Below, in pieces: positions 43,832 through 52,589 of a stretch of 64,000 nucleotides of DNA. Location: positions 248,001-312,000 of the forward strand of contig JACKIM010000001.1 of NCBI GenBank assembly GCA_020638465.1, written 5' to 3'. Both the position numbers and the translations under genes were made by a program. Below the pieces are notes generated by a model that saw only the letters and a list, made by a program, of their open reading frames with translations, ran no database searches and had not been told where the DNA came from. Numbering within the stretch: position 1 is the first letter of the stretch; each line of letters opens with the position of its first letter. This DNA comes from Geminicoccaceae bacterium (GTDB taxonomy: Bacteria > Pseudomonadota > Alphaproteobacteria > Geminicoccales > Geminicoccaceae).

Positions 43832-45196
43832 TCACCCCATGTCCGGCAGGGCGGCGAGGCTGGCCTGCAGGTCTTCCTCGGCGTAGGTCCGGTCGGTCAG
43901 CTTGCCGGCGAAGTAGTCGTCATAGGCCTGCATGTCGAAATGACCGTGGCCGCAGAGGTTGAAGAGGATGACCTTGGCCTCGCCGCTGCGTTTGCATTCG
44001 AGCGCCGCATCAATGGCACCCTTCACGACATGGGTAGCTTCCGGAGCTGGCAATATTCCTTCCGTGCGGCCAAAAGTGACGCCCGCCTCGAAACAGGCGA
44101 GCTGGTCGAAGGCATAGGCGTCGATCAGGCCCAGTTCCCTGATATGGCTCACCAGCGGCGCCATGCCGTGATAACGCAGCCCGCCGGCGTGAAATCCGGG
44201 CGGCATGAAGTTGGCACCAAGAGTGTGCATTTTGACAAGCGGTGTCATTCCCGCCGTGTCACCAAAATCGTAAGCGAAACGACCGCGGGTCAGCGACGGG
44301 CAGGCCGCCGGCTCGCAGGCCCGGATCTCGACCTTGCGACCACCGCGCAACTGCTCACCGAGGAACGGAAACGCGATCCCGGCAAAATTGGACCCTCCGC
44401 CGGTGCAACCCAGCACGATGTCGGGATAATCCCCGGCCATTTCCAGTTGCCTGAGCGCCTCAAGACCGATCACGGTCTGGTGCAGCAGGACATGGTTGAG
44501 CACCGAGCCCAGCGCATATTTGGTATCGTCGCGCTCGACCGCCTTTTCCACGGCTTCCGAAATGGCAATGCCGAGCGACCCGCGACTGTCCGGGTCCCTG
44601 GCGAGAATGGCCCTGCCCGCTGCGGTCTCCTCGGACGGGCTGGCGACGCAACGCGCGCCATACGCCTCCATCAGCGCCTTGCGATAGGGCTTCTGCTGGA
44701 AGCTGACCTTGACCATGTAGACGTCGATCTCGAGGTCGAACAGTGCCCCGGAGAAGGCGAGCGAACTGCCCCATTGTCCCGCACCGGTCTCGGTGACCAG
44801 CCGTTTCACACCTTCGACCTTGTTGTAATAGGCCTGCGCCACGGCGGTATTCGGCTTGTGCGACCCTGCCGGGCTCACGCCTTCGTACTTGTAGTAGATC
44901 CGTGCCGGTGTATCGAGATGACGCTCCAGCCGCCTTGCCCGGTGCAGCGGCGTGACCCGCCACTGGCGGTAGATGTCCCGCACCGCTTCGGGAATCTCGA
45001 TCCAGCGTTCGGCCGATACCTCCTGCTCGATCAGCGCCTGCGGGAACAGGGGTGCGAGCATCTCAGGGCCGATCGGCTCGTGCGTACCGGGATGCAATGG
45101 TGGCGCCGGCGGAATATCGAGATCGGCGACGATGTTGTACCAGCGGTCGGGAATTTCGCTCTCGTCGAGCATATAGCGAATGGTGTTGTCCGGCAT
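43832..45196 (-). CDS. trpB: Tryptophan synthase beta-like enzyme TrpB2
   Basis: This 454-residue PLP enzyme is the TrpB2 type, longer than TrpB1 and usually without an adjacent trpA. The PLP lysine is in PAGSHKPNTAVAQAYYN, and VLGCTGGGSNFAGIAFPF is the phosphate-binding glycine loop. It should join indole and serine to tryptophan, or salvage free indole. Start ATG 45196 follows GAGGGAG. No trp genes are nearby. TrpB2 enzymes do not rely on the TrpA subunit in the same way as TrpB1. Confidence 0.93.
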   Translation of the reverse strand: MPDNTIRYMLDESEIPDRWYNIVADLDIPPAPPLHPGTHEPIGPEMLAPLFPQALIEQEVSAERWIEIPEAVRDIYRQWRVTPLHRARRLERHLDTPARIYYKYEGVSPAGSHKPNTAVAQAYYNKVEGVKRLVTETGAGQWGSSLAFSGALFDLEIDVYMVKVSFQQKPYRKALMEAYGARCVASPSEETAAGRAILARDPDSRGSLGIAISEAVEKAVERDDTKYALGSVLNHVLLHQTVIGLEALRQLEMAGDYPDIVLGCTGGGSNFAGIAFPFLGEQLRGGRKVEIRACEPAACPSLTRGRFAYDFGDTAGMTPLVKMHTLGANFMPPGFHAGGLRYHGMAPLVSHIRELGLIDAYAFDQLACFEAGVTFGRTEGILPAPEATHVVKGAIDAALECKRSGEAKVILFNLCGHGHFDMQAYDDYFAGKLTDRTYAEEDLQASLAALPDMG

Positions 45197-45240
45197 GACT
45201 GGCGCTCCCTCATCCTGACCGGTCCCCGCAGGCCGTCACG

Positions 45241-46551
45241 TTAGCAACGCGCGAGATCGCCGGCAATCCAGCCGCTCGACGGCCTCTGGCGCAACCGCGC
45301 TTCAAGGCGGCTTCTCGCCGCCGACAACCGGCCGCTGCGCAACTGTGCCTCGATCAGGGTCAGGGGCAGCAGGTCGCGCTGGGCATGGCTTCCGGTCATG
45401 CCGGCCTCATGCGTCATGGCCGCACCGAGCAGGTCGGCTGCAGCCCCGGCCCGCCCCTCCTCCAGCGCGGCCGCCGCCTGGATGGCCGGAATGCCGAGGT
45501 CCCGGAGCATGTCGCCATGACCCGTGCCACTTCCGGCCAGTGCGCCCAGCCGGGCCACATAGTCGCCCAGTCGGTCCCGCTCGCCGGCCGCGGCAAGGCA
45601 GAAGCCGGCATGGACGTCGATGAAGACATGGGACGGCCGTTCGACATGGGGCTCGAACAGTCCGGCCAGCACCTCCCAGCGGTTGCCGGTGTCGATGCCA
45701 TGCAGGCGCAGGCGCCACAACAATGCCGCCGCATCGCACAGGTTGAGCGAAATGCTGCGCTCGTCCGGCGCAATTCCCCCGTCATAGACGGCAAGGGCAG
45801 CCGCGTGCTCGCCGAGATCGAGATGGTAGAGCGCCTTGTGCCACCAGTTGTGAACCGAGAAAAAGCAATCCTCGGACCATTGCGGCCCGGTCGAGTCGTA
45901 CCATGCGATCCCCTCCTCGACCCGCCCCAGCATCTCCAGCACATGGCCGCGCGCGTGGATGGCCCAGGCGTCGAGCGGATTGCCGTCAAGCGCCTCGAAC
46001 GCCAGTTCTTCGGCCGGGCCATAGAGCCCCGCCTCCTCGCACGCGAAGGCGCGCATCCCGCAGAGGTAGCCGAAGCCCGACAGGTCGGGGCTCCAGGAGG
46101 CGACGGCGGCATCGAGTCGTGGCAACATGGAGGATGTTTGCGCAGCGAAGAAATCAGCCTGATGGCTGAAGAACAGGGCCATGAGGTCGCGCGGCCAGTG
46201 CTGGAGGATCCGCGCGAGCCGGTCGGCCGCCTGTTGCGGTTCCCCACGGAGCCACGCCTCGATCGCGTCCCGGTGCAGGGCCTCGTGCTCGCTCAGCGGA
46301 ACCGGTGGATCCGCCAGCGGGGCGAGAGCCTTCAGGGCCGCCGCACGGAAGGGGGCATGGAGCGACAGGGCGAAGACATGCCCCTGTAGCAGGCGGGCGG
46401 CATGCAGGGTGGGGTCGAGCTCCAGCGCACGGCGGGTCAGTCCCAGCGGATCGCCATGGAAGCTCGCGGTCGCATCGATGGCCCGGTCGAACAATGCCAT
46501 CGCCTCGGCACTGCAACCGGACCATGACACTTCGCGGATATCTCGTTGCAC
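45241..46551 (-). CDS. TTC38-like tetratricopeptide protein
   Basis: This 436-residue protein has several TPR-like helical pairs, e.g. LGLTRRALELDPTLHAARLLQGH and AEELAFEALDGNPLDAWAIHARGHV. The segment HNWWHKALYHLDLGEHAAALAVYD is the hallmark of the TTC38 family, a conserved protein of unknown function also present in animals. GTG 46551 is preferred because GGGAG lies 7 bases upstream; the frame runs on to an ATG at 46644 without any such site. It is followed 45 bases downstream by trpB2 on the same strand, so co-transcription is possible. Confidence 0.82.
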   Translation of the reverse strand: MQRDIREVSWSGCSAEAMALFDRAIDATASFHGDPLGLTRRALELDPTLHAARLLQGHVFALSLHAPFRAAALKALAPLADPPVPLSEHEALHRDAIEAWLRGEPQQAADRLARILQHWPRDLMALFFSHQADFFAAQTSSMLPRLDAAVASWSPDLSGFGYLCGMRAFACEEAGLYGPAEELAFEALDGNPLDAWAIHARGHVLEMLGRVEEGIAWYDSTGPQWSEDCFFSVHNWWHKALYHLDLGEHAAALAVYDGGIAPDERSISLNLCDAAALLWRLRLHGIDTGNRWEVLAGLFEPHVERPSHVFIDVHAGFCLAAAGERDRLGDYVARLGALAGSGTGHGDMLRDLGIPAIQAAAALEEGRAGAAADLLGAAMTHEAGMTGSHAQRDLLPLTLIEAQLRSGRLSAARSRLEARLRQRPSSGWIAGDLARC

Positions 46552-46963
46552 GGCATTTCTCCCATAAAGCGACAATCGCCTGTAAAATGAACAACCCCGA
46601 CAGCCTGTCAGGATAGGCCCCGAACGCCCCCAAATCAGCCTCAAACACCGTATCCGGAGATATTGGAGGTCTTTTTTTTCCGGTCCGGCACTCTCGCGGA
46701 GGAGCAGAACGATACCGCCGGCCCGTTGCGCGGATCCTCGACAAGTTTACAGGTTTTTCACTTTTCCCACGCGATTCCAATGGGTTGAACATCACTCAAG
46801 GAATCAACCCTTGCGCTATCGGACTATATTCACCTTATGGTTTTGCCGTCACAGTGGTCGTTTCTTCGTTTTCAACCACAAAAGCTCGATTTTTCAGCTG
46901 TTTGCAACCGCAAACATTCATGATATGGGCGATCTGTCTTAATAGTGGAACAGGAGTTCTTTG
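46552..46963. other. Intergenic region upstream of HU
   Basis: These 412 bases separate the divergent TTC38-like gene and HU. They hold no credible gene. Composition is less GC-rich from about 46660 on, with T runs near 46670-46680. A dyad at 46900-46915 lies just upstream of HU. I found no convincing -35/-10 pair. Confidence 0.45.
46900..46915. promoter_or_regulatory. GTTTGC-AACC-GCAAAC inverted repeat upstream of HU
   Basis: A perfect 6-bp inverted repeat with a 4-base spacer lies 49-64 bases before the HU start codon, where an operator overlapping the promoter would be expected. Confidence 0.4.
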
Positions 46964-47239
46964 ATGACACTCGACGAGCTGAACGCGGCTGTTGCTGCGG
47001 CAACAGAGACCTCCAAGGCGACAGCGGCGAAATCCGTGCAAGCCGTGCTCACGAGCATCCAGGATGCACTGGGCAAGGGTGAAAAGGTCTCGATCGCCGG
47101 TTTCGGCATCTTTGAGGTCTCGCATCGCCCGGCCCGTACCGGCCGCAACCCGCAGACCGGCAAGAGCATCGAGATTGCAGCATCCAACGCCGTGAAGTTC
47201 AAGCCCGGCAAGGCCCTGCGCGACTCGGTCAACGAGTAG
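46964..47239 (+). CDS. HU-family DNA-binding protein
   Basis: This 91-residue histone-like protein has the HU arm sequence GFGIFEVSHRPARTGRNPQTGK, with the conserved Pro at the tip, and the C-terminal AVKFKPGKALRDSVN. HU bends and compacts DNA as a homo- or heterodimer. ATG 46964 follows CAGGAG by 7 bases; a TTG immediately before it is less likely. It is a single gene closed by a strong terminator. Confidence 0.94.
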   Translation: MTLDELNAAVAAATETSKATAAKSVQAVLTSIQDALGKGEKVSIAGFGIFEVSHRPARTGRNPQTGKSIEIAASNAVKFKPGKALRDSVNE

Positions 47240-47304
47240 TTCGAACCTGGCAGCTCCGCAGGGGCAAGATTTTCATCCTGTCCACTGCAGTCCATGTGTT
47301 CACG

Positions 47305-47352
47305 GAGCGAGCGGTACCGGCAGGGGTGCGGTGCCGTTCGCTCGAACATTTT
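47305..47352 (+). terminator. Rho-independent terminator after HU
   Basis: A 15-bp stem (47305-47319 with 47329-47343), complete when G-U pairs are allowed, closes on a 9-base loop. It is followed by GAACATTTT. It starts 65 bases after the HU stop. Confidence 0.7.
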
Positions 47353-47403
47353 CCCTACTTCATGCCACTGACGGCCTGATTGCAGCGATGTGACTTGAGA
47401 ACG

Positions 47404-47817
47404 ATGAGCAAGCCATTTGCGACACTCAGGGAGGGGGATGCCCCCGTCGTCACGGCTCCGGACGGCTCCGAGGTCACCATCCTGCCGTCGCTTGCGGGTG
47501 GCAGCATGGCCCGGTTCCGGCTCCGTCCGGCGGCCGTCGCCCGTGCCATCGTCCATCGCACGGTCGAGGAAATCTGGGTCATCACCGCCGGATCCGGGCA
47601 AATGTGGCGCAAGCTCGGTGACATCGAGGAATTGACCGGGCTCGCTCCCGGGATCAGCCTCACCATTCCCGCCGGGTGCCGCTTCCAGTTCCGCTGCGAT
47701 GGCGATGTTCCGCTCGAAGCCGTGGCGGTCACCATGCCGCCTTGGCCGGGCGAAGACGAGGCCGTGTTCGTCGAGGGGCCATGGACCGCGACCGTGGAAA
47801 CGGGCCGTCCCGCCTGA
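47404..47817 (+). CDS. Cupin-domain protein
   Basis: This 137-residue protein is a single cupin barrel. HRTVEEIWVITAGSGQMWRK matches cupin motif 1, with His and Glu but altered spacing, and ISLTIPAGCRFQFRCDG is motif 2, in which the usual metal-binding His is replaced by Arg or Phe. Metal binding is therefore doubtful. ATG 47404 begins MSKPFATLREGDAP; the frame upstream to 47380 has no site. The function is unknown. It lies alone between HU and creA. Confidence 0.8.
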   Translation: MSKPFATLREGDAPVVTAPDGSEVTILPSLAGGSMARFRLRPAAVARAIVHRTVEEIWVITAGSGQMWRKLGDIEELTGLAPGISLTIPAGCRFQFRCDGDVPLEAVAVTMPPWPGEDEAVFVEGPWTATVETGRPA

Positions 47818-47965
47818 TTTCGCAACCCGGCGACCGGGAAGCTCTCCACGGACGATCCTTGACTCGGCGCCGGTACGCCCGACATTCCCTGTTGTCGGGA
47901 CGGCAGAGCGGAAGATTGGCGCAGGACACCCCGAGCGCCGCCGATGGTCCCCGGGAGAGACGATC

Positions 47966-48466
47966 TTGAGACGATCATCACTGAAGGCCGCAGCCGTCAT
48001 GCTGCTGGCCGTCACGGCGGCCAGGCCGTCTTTCGCCGAAGAGATCGGCGAGGTTTCCACCAAGTTCAATCTGCTCACGCCCAACCACAAGATCGTCATC
48101 GAAGCCTTCGACGATCCCAAGATCGAGGGCATAAGCTGCTATCTGAGCCGGGCCAAGACCGGTGGATTCAAGGGAATGATCGGCATCGCCGAGGACACGT
48201 CGGACGCCTCGATCACCTGTCGCCAGACGGGCCCGATCAGGGTCACCGATGAACTCGACGAGGGCGAGGAAGTCTTCAAGCAACGAACTTCCCTGATTTT
48301 CAAAACCATGCAGGTGGTTCGCTTCCTCGATCCGAAGAGAAAGACATTTGCCTATCTCGTCTATTCCGACAAGATCGTCGAAGGCAGCCCGAAAAACTCG
48401 ATCTCGGCGGTCCCGGCGATGCCATGGAACGGACAGCAACCCGACCTGGACAAGGCCGGCGACTGA
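47966..48466 (+). CDS. creA: CreA family periplasmic protein
   Basis: This 166-residue protein closely follows the CreA pattern: EEIGEVSTKFNLLTPNHKIV, SCYLSRAKTGGFKGMIGIAED, SDASITCRQTGPI and LVYSDKIVEGSPKNSISAVP. Two Cys, one in each half, could form a disulfide. A signal peptide is cleaved after SFA. The start is probably TTG 47966, 8 bases behind GGGAG; no ATG gives a proper signal peptide. CreA is widespread, but its function is not established. It precedes eryC by 31 bases. Confidence 0.88.
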   Translation: MRRSSLKAAAVMLLAVTAARPSFAEEIGEVSTKFNLLTPNHKIVIEAFDDPKIEGISCYLSRAKTGGFKGMIGIAEDTSDASITCRQTGPIRVTDELDEGEEVFKQRTSLIFKTMQVVRFLDPKRKTFAYLVYSDKIVEGSPKNSISAVPAMPWNGQQPDLDKAGD

Positions 48467-48497
48467 CATTCACCTCCAGCAGGCAGGAGAACCGGTC

Positions 48498-49406
48498 ATG
48501 GGTTTTCGCCTCGGCATCAATACCAATTTCGCCATCAACCGCATCGTCGAACCCGAGGAACTGGTGGCGACGGTCGCCGAGGAGGTCGGGCTGCGCTACA
48601 TCCAGCTCACGCCGGAGATCCTCAGCCCGGATTGGCCCGCCAGCACCATCGGCCGCCACGTGAAGGCCTACAACCGCGCCTGCGAGCGGCATCGCGTCAG
48701 GATCAGCCACACCTTCACCGGTGCCTACACGCGGCTCAACCACCTCGCCCACCCCGACGCGGAGGTGCGTGCGCACTGGGTCGAATGGTTCATGCGCTGG
48801 GTCGACATGGCGGTGGACCTTGGCGCACACGGCACCGGCAGCCAGATCGGCATCCTCACCTACAGGGACGACCGCGACCCGCAGCGGCGTCGCGACCGCC
48901 TGGAGCAGGCCCGCGATTGCTGGCGGAAGATTGCCGAACATGCAAAGTCCCGAGGTCTTGAATATCTCATGTGGGAGCCGATGTCGGTACGTCGCGAACT
49001 CGGCCACACCATCGAGGTCTGCCGCCGGCAGCATCGCTGGCTCAACGAGGACATGCCGCTGCCGATCCACCTCAACTCCGACATCGACCATGGCGATGTC
49101 TCCTCGCCCGATCCTGACGATACCGATCCCTATGCCTGGGCCGAAGCCTTCGCCGCCGACAGCCCGGTGATCCACATCAAGCAGAGCTCCATGAACAAGG
49201 GCGGGCACTGGCCGTTTACCGCAAAGCACAACGAAAACGGCCGCATCCAGCCGCAACGCCTGCTCGATGCCATCCGCAGGGGCGGAGGCGGCGACAACGA
49301 ACTCGTGTTCGAGTTCAGCTTTCGCGAACGCGAGCCCGATGACAGCATCGCCGTCGATGCCCTGCGCGAATCGGTCGAGTTCTGGCGGCCCTACATCGAG
49401 GATTGA
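48498..49406 (+). CDS. eryC: Tetrulose-phosphate epimerase, EryC-like (xylose isomerase-like barrel)
   Basis: This 302-residue sugar phosphate epimerase has the TIM barrel of the AP_endonuc_2/xylose isomerase family. FTGAYTRLNHLAHPDAEVR and PIHLNSDIDHGDVSSPDP resemble EryC of erythritol-degrading Brucella, which epimerises tetrulose-4-phosphate. Metal-binding residues occur in WEPMS, DIDHGD and EFSFRERE. ATG 48498 follows CAGGAGA. The next gene, 3 bases on, is a TIM homologue, EryH-like, which carries out the next isomerisation in that pathway. The kinase and dehydrogenase steps (EryA, EryB) are not in the window. Confidence 0.8.
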   Translation: MGFRLGINTNFAINRIVEPEELVATVAEEVGLRYIQLTPEILSPDWPASTIGRHVKAYNRACERHRVRISHTFTGAYTRLNHLAHPDAEVRAHWVEWFMRWVDMAVDLGAHGTGSQIGILTYRDDRDPQRRRDRLEQARDCWRKIAEHAKSRGLEYLMWEPMSVRRELGHTIEVCRRQHRWLNEDMPLPIHLNSDIDHGDVSSPDPDDTDPYAWAEAFAADSPVIHIKQSSMNKGGHWPFTAKHNENGRIQPQRLLDAIRRGGGGDNELVFEFSFREREPDDSIAVDALRESVEFWRPYIED

Positions 49407-49409
49407 CAC

Positions 49410-50186
49410 ATGGCGTTCTGGGTCGGCACCGGCTGGAAGATGAACAAGACCCGCGGCGAGGCGGCAGCCTATGTCCATACCCTGCGCATGGCGGCGGACA
49501 TCGGTTCGCTCGGCGCACGACTGTTCGTCCTGCCGCCCTTCACCGCCCTTGCCGAAACCGCCGCCGGCCTCGGCGGCAGCGGCGTGCTCGCGGGCGCGCA
49601 GAACATGCACTGGGCACGGGACGGGGCCTGGACCGGCGAGATTTCGGCAGCAATGATCTCTGATTGCAGAGCATCCATCGTCGAGCTCGGGCACAGCGAG
49701 CGGCGCACGCATTTCAACGAGACCGACGCCGCGATCAACGCCAAGACGAGGGCAGCACTCGCCGCCGGGCTCATGCCGCTCGTCTGCGTCGGCGAAACCG
49801 CCGAAGAACGCAGTCTGGATGCGGCGGCAACGACCGTGCAGCGGCAGACACGCATGGCCCTGAGCGGCGTTGCCCCGGACGACGCCGACCGCCTGCTGCT
49901 GGCCTACGAGCCGGTATGGGCCATCGGCGAGGGCGGTACGCCGGCCACGCCGGAACAGGCCAGGGAGATCCACGAGGCAATAGCCGAGGCGGCCTCCGAC
50001 CTGCTGGGCCAGCGCCCGGCGATCCTCTATGGCGGCAGCGTCAACCGTGGCAATTGCGAGGCCCTCGCGCGGGTCGGGGCCATCGACGGGCTGTTCATCG
50101 GCCGCTCGGCATGGCAGGCCGAGGGCCTGCTCGACATCGCCCGCGCGGCCGTGGCGGCCCGGCGCAAGGCTGGCCTCATGCCATAG
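49410..50186 (+). CDS. eryH: Triose-phosphate isomerase homologue, EryH-like
   Basis: This 258-residue protein is a TIM-barrel isomerase. GTGWKMNKTRGEA is the start with the catalytic Lys. ELGHSERRTHF holds the catalytic His. LAYEPVWAIGEGG holds the catalytic Glu, and ILYGGSVNRGN the phosphate-binding loop. The N-terminal GTGWKMN in place of GNWKMN and its place after eryC suggest a tetrulose-phosphate isomerase (EryH type) rather than the glycolytic TpiA. I cannot separate these from sequence alone; a second tpiA elsewhere would settle it. Confidence 0.82.
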   Translation: MAFWVGTGWKMNKTRGEAAAYVHTLRMAADIGSLGARLFVLPPFTALAETAAGLGGSGVLAGAQNMHWARDGAWTGEISAAMISDCRASIVELGHSERRTHFNETDAAINAKTRAALAAGLMPLVCVGETAEERSLDAAATTVQRQTRMALSGVAPDDADRLLLAYEPVWAIGEGGTPATPEQAREIHEAIAEAASDLLGQRPAILYGGSVNRGNCEALARVGAIDGLFIGRSAWQAEGLLDIARAAVAARRKAGLMP

Positions 50187-50214
50187 TCACATGCCGACAC
50201 GGCAAGACGATCCC

Positions 50215-51000
50215 TCACGCTGGATCATCGTCGCGTCGGGCATAGATATCGCCTGAGAAATCCTCCCCGCGGCGACTTTCCAGCCAGCTGCGGACATCTG
50301 CGGATGTGCGCCACTCGGGCCATAGCATGGCCAGGCTCTCGCCCTGCGATAGGTTGAAACGTGCCCGGCCCAGACGGTCGATGCGCTCAAGGCATTCCAG
50401 CGCCCCATCAATGCGCCCGGCAAGGAACTCGAAGGACAGGAGTGGCGGCAGGCGACTTAGCCCCAGCAATGCGTCAATCTCCATGCCCTCGATGTCGATC
50501 TTGACGAAATCGGGCATGCCGTAACGCTCGATCAGGCCGTCCACCGTCGTCTGCGGTACGATGATACTGCGATTCCAGCGGACGATGTCGAACGAACGGA
50601 TTGCGCCGGTATCGGCAATGAAGCGTTGCGAACCACTGGTCACCGTCGGCGTCGCCTCGCTTAGATGCAGTTCCAGTTCGCCAGGCTCGCGCCCCACCGC
50701 CTCGGCCAGCAGCGTGACCCGCTCCCGGTCGCCGGCCGGGCGCCATGTCAGCAGGAAACGCAGCAGCCGCTGGAAGTCCGGTTGCGGTTCAAGGGCGACG
50801 ACCCGCGCGCCAAGGCGCAGGAAGCACAGGGTGCGATTGCCGGCATGCGCGCCGATGTCGAAACACAGGTCATCCCTGCCGATCAATCCACCATAGAAGC
50901 CGTCCATCCGCCGGTTCGACCCGGGCGGCCAGTAATACATGTGCAGCGAGCGCAGCAGTCCGCGCCCCCGCAGGATGATGGAACGCAGTCGGGCAATCAC
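50215..51000 (-). CDS. FkbM-family methyltransferase
   Basis: This 261-residue SAM-dependent methyltransferase has the motif LCFDIGAHAGNRTLCFLRLGARVVALEPQP and, later, DFVKIDIEGMEIDALLGL, both FkbM hallmarks. The target is unknown; such enzymes often modify sugars or surface molecules. Its ATG 51000 overlaps the stop of the YceI gene as ATGA. It is distinct in sequence from the FkbM-like gene at 8400. Confidence 0.88.
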   Translation of the reverse strand: MIARLRSIILRGRGLLRSLHMYYWPPGSNRRMDGFYGGLIGRDDLCFDIGAHAGNRTLCFLRLGARVVALEPQPDFQRLLRFLLTWRPAGDRERVTLLAEAVGREPGELELHLSEATPTVTSGSQRFIADTGAIRSFDIVRWNRSIIVPQTTVDGLIERYGMPDFVKIDIEGMEIDALLGLSRLPPLLSFEFLAGRIDGALECLERIDRLGRARFNLSQGESLAMLWPEWRTSADVRSWLESRRGEDFSGDIYARRDDDPA

Positions 51001-51593
51001 GGCTGGCGTATGGCCTCGATCTCGAAGCGCAACTGCACGTCGTCGCCGACCAGATTGCCTTCTACACCATAGGTGCTGCCAAAATCGCTGCGCTTCAGAT
51101 GGGCGCCCGCCGATATGCCGATGACATAATTCTCACCCCAGGGATAAGGGCCGATCCTGTTCAGTGTCACGTCGACATCCACCGGCAGCGTGACGCCGCG
51201 CAGGGTCAGGTCACCATGGATCGTGCCATGACGATCGTCGATCGCATCGGCCGACGTCATGACGAACCGTATGCCGGGATGCGCTTTTGCATCGAGGAAA
51301 TCCTTGCTGCGGACATGATTGTCGCGCGCGTCATGGTCGGTGAACACCGATGCGGCGTCGATGTCGACGACAAGATCGGCGAGTTCGCCGCTGTCCTCGT
51401 CATAGGTGAAGTGCCCTCCACCATCGAGGAAAAGCCCCGTCTGATGCTGATATCCGATATGTTCCACGGAAAAGACGATGGAGAAATGCTCGGGATCGAT
51501 GGTGTAGCGGCGCGGTTCGGCAAGGGCCGACATGCCCGCCATGGCCACTGGCAGCGCCAGAAGTAACGCCTTGCGGCCGGTTCGAAACGTCAT
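50997..51593 (-). CDS. YceI-family periplasmic lipid-binding protein
   Basis: This 198-residue exported protein has a signal peptide (GRKALLLALPVAMAGMSALA) and the YceI lipocalin-like barrel, which binds polyisoprenoids or other lipids. Features are YTIDPEHFSIVFSVEHIGY, SVFTDHDARDNHVRSKDFLDA and FGSTYGVEGNLVGDDVQLRF. ATG 51593 follows GGGAGGAAA. It overlaps the FkbM methyltransferase gene by 4 bases, so the two are translationally coupled. Confidence 0.9.
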   Translation of the reverse strand: MTFRTGRKALLLALPVAMAGMSALAEPRRYTIDPEHFSIVFSVEHIGYQHQTGLFLDGGGHFTYDEDSGELADLVVDIDAASVFTDHDARDNHVRSKDFLDAKAHPGIRFVMTSADAIDDRHGTIHGDLTLRGVTLPVDVDVTLNRIGPYPWGENYVIGISAGAHLKRSDFGSTYGVEGNLVGDDVQLRFEIEAIRQP

Positions 51594-51656
51594 GATTTCC
51601 TCCCATGCCATCGGCTGGCCGGAACACAGCATGCACCGCCGGTCACAGGTATCACG

Positions 51657-52589
51657 TCACGAAACCGTGAGGTCGTCGAGCGACGCATTGCCGCCACAGA
51701 CCACCACGGCCACCGGATGGGACGGATCGAGATCCACCCCACCGCCCATGAGCCCGGCCAGGGCGGTTGCACCGCCCGGCTCGACGACGATCCGCAACTG
51801 CTCGAACAGCCAGCGCTGGGCGCGACGGATGGCGTCATCGGCCACCAGCACCACCGGCGTGCGGTGACGGCTGGCGAGCCCGAAGCCAATCCTGCCGATG
51901 CGCCGCGCACCGAGCGAATCGGCAGCGATACCCGAAACCTCGACATCCACAGGTTCGCCCGCATCGAGGGCGGCCGCAAGGGCCTTCGAGGTAGTCGGCT
52001 CGACCGCGACGATCGTCTGCCGCCCGCCCATCCAGGCCAGCGCTCCGCCGATGAGCCCGCCGCCGCCCACGGCGAAGAACGCAGCCTGCATGTCCGGGCA
52101 CTGGCGCTCCAGCTCGCGGGCCAGCGTCCCCTGCCCCGCCACCGTGCCGGGCTGGTCGTAGGCGTGGACGTCCAGCGCTCCGGTCTGCGCCTGGCGGTCG
52201 CGCATGGCGGCGAAGGCCTCGGCGTAATTGTCCCCGGCCCGGTGGACCACCGCCCCCAGCCGGCGCAGGCGGGCGACCTTGACCGGCGAGGAGATGACGG
52301 GAACGAAGATCTCTGCCGCGAGCCCCAGTTCGCGGGCAACGTGGGCGACGGCGATGCCATGGTTTCCACCCGAGGCAGCGATCACGCCTGCGGGAAGGTC
52401 GCCAGCCTGCAACACCGTGTTGAAGGCCCCGCGTGGCTTGAACGAGCCCGCATGCTGCAGGCTTTCGAGCTTCAGGATGACGGGCGAGGCGCAAAGCTCG
52501 CCCGGCTCGATGCGGATGACCGGCGTCTCGCGTACCCGGTCGCGGATGCGGTCCGCTGCCGCCTCGATATCCCCGGCGGTCACGCTCAT
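51657..52589 (-). CDS. Threonine/serine dehydratase-like PLP enzyme
   Basis: This 310-residue fold-type II PLP enzyme has the PLP lysine in HAGSFKPRGAFN and the glycine-rich loop in AVGGGGLIGGALAW. AASGGNHGIAVAHVAREL is the dehydratase signature. The C-terminus lacks an ACT-type regulatory domain, so it is a short catabolic form, perhaps acting on threonine, serine or a hydroxyaspartate. It overlaps rpe by 4 bases: its ATG at 52589 lies on the rpe stop. Confidence 0.88.
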   Translation of the reverse strand: MSVTAGDIEAAADRIRDRVRETPVIRIEPGELCASPVILKLESLQHAGSFKPRGAFNTVLQAGDLPAGVIAASGGNHGIAVAHVARELGLAAEIFVPVISSPVKVARLRRLGAVVHRAGDNYAEAFAAMRDRQAQTGALDVHAYDQPGTVAGQGTLARELERQCPDMQAAFFAVGGGGLIGGALAWMGGRQTIVAVEPTTSKALAAALDAGEPVDVEVSGIAADSLGARRIGRIGFGLASRHRTPVVLVADDAIRRAQRWLFEQLRIVVEPGGATALAGLMGGGVDLDPSHPVAVVVCGGNASLDDLTVS

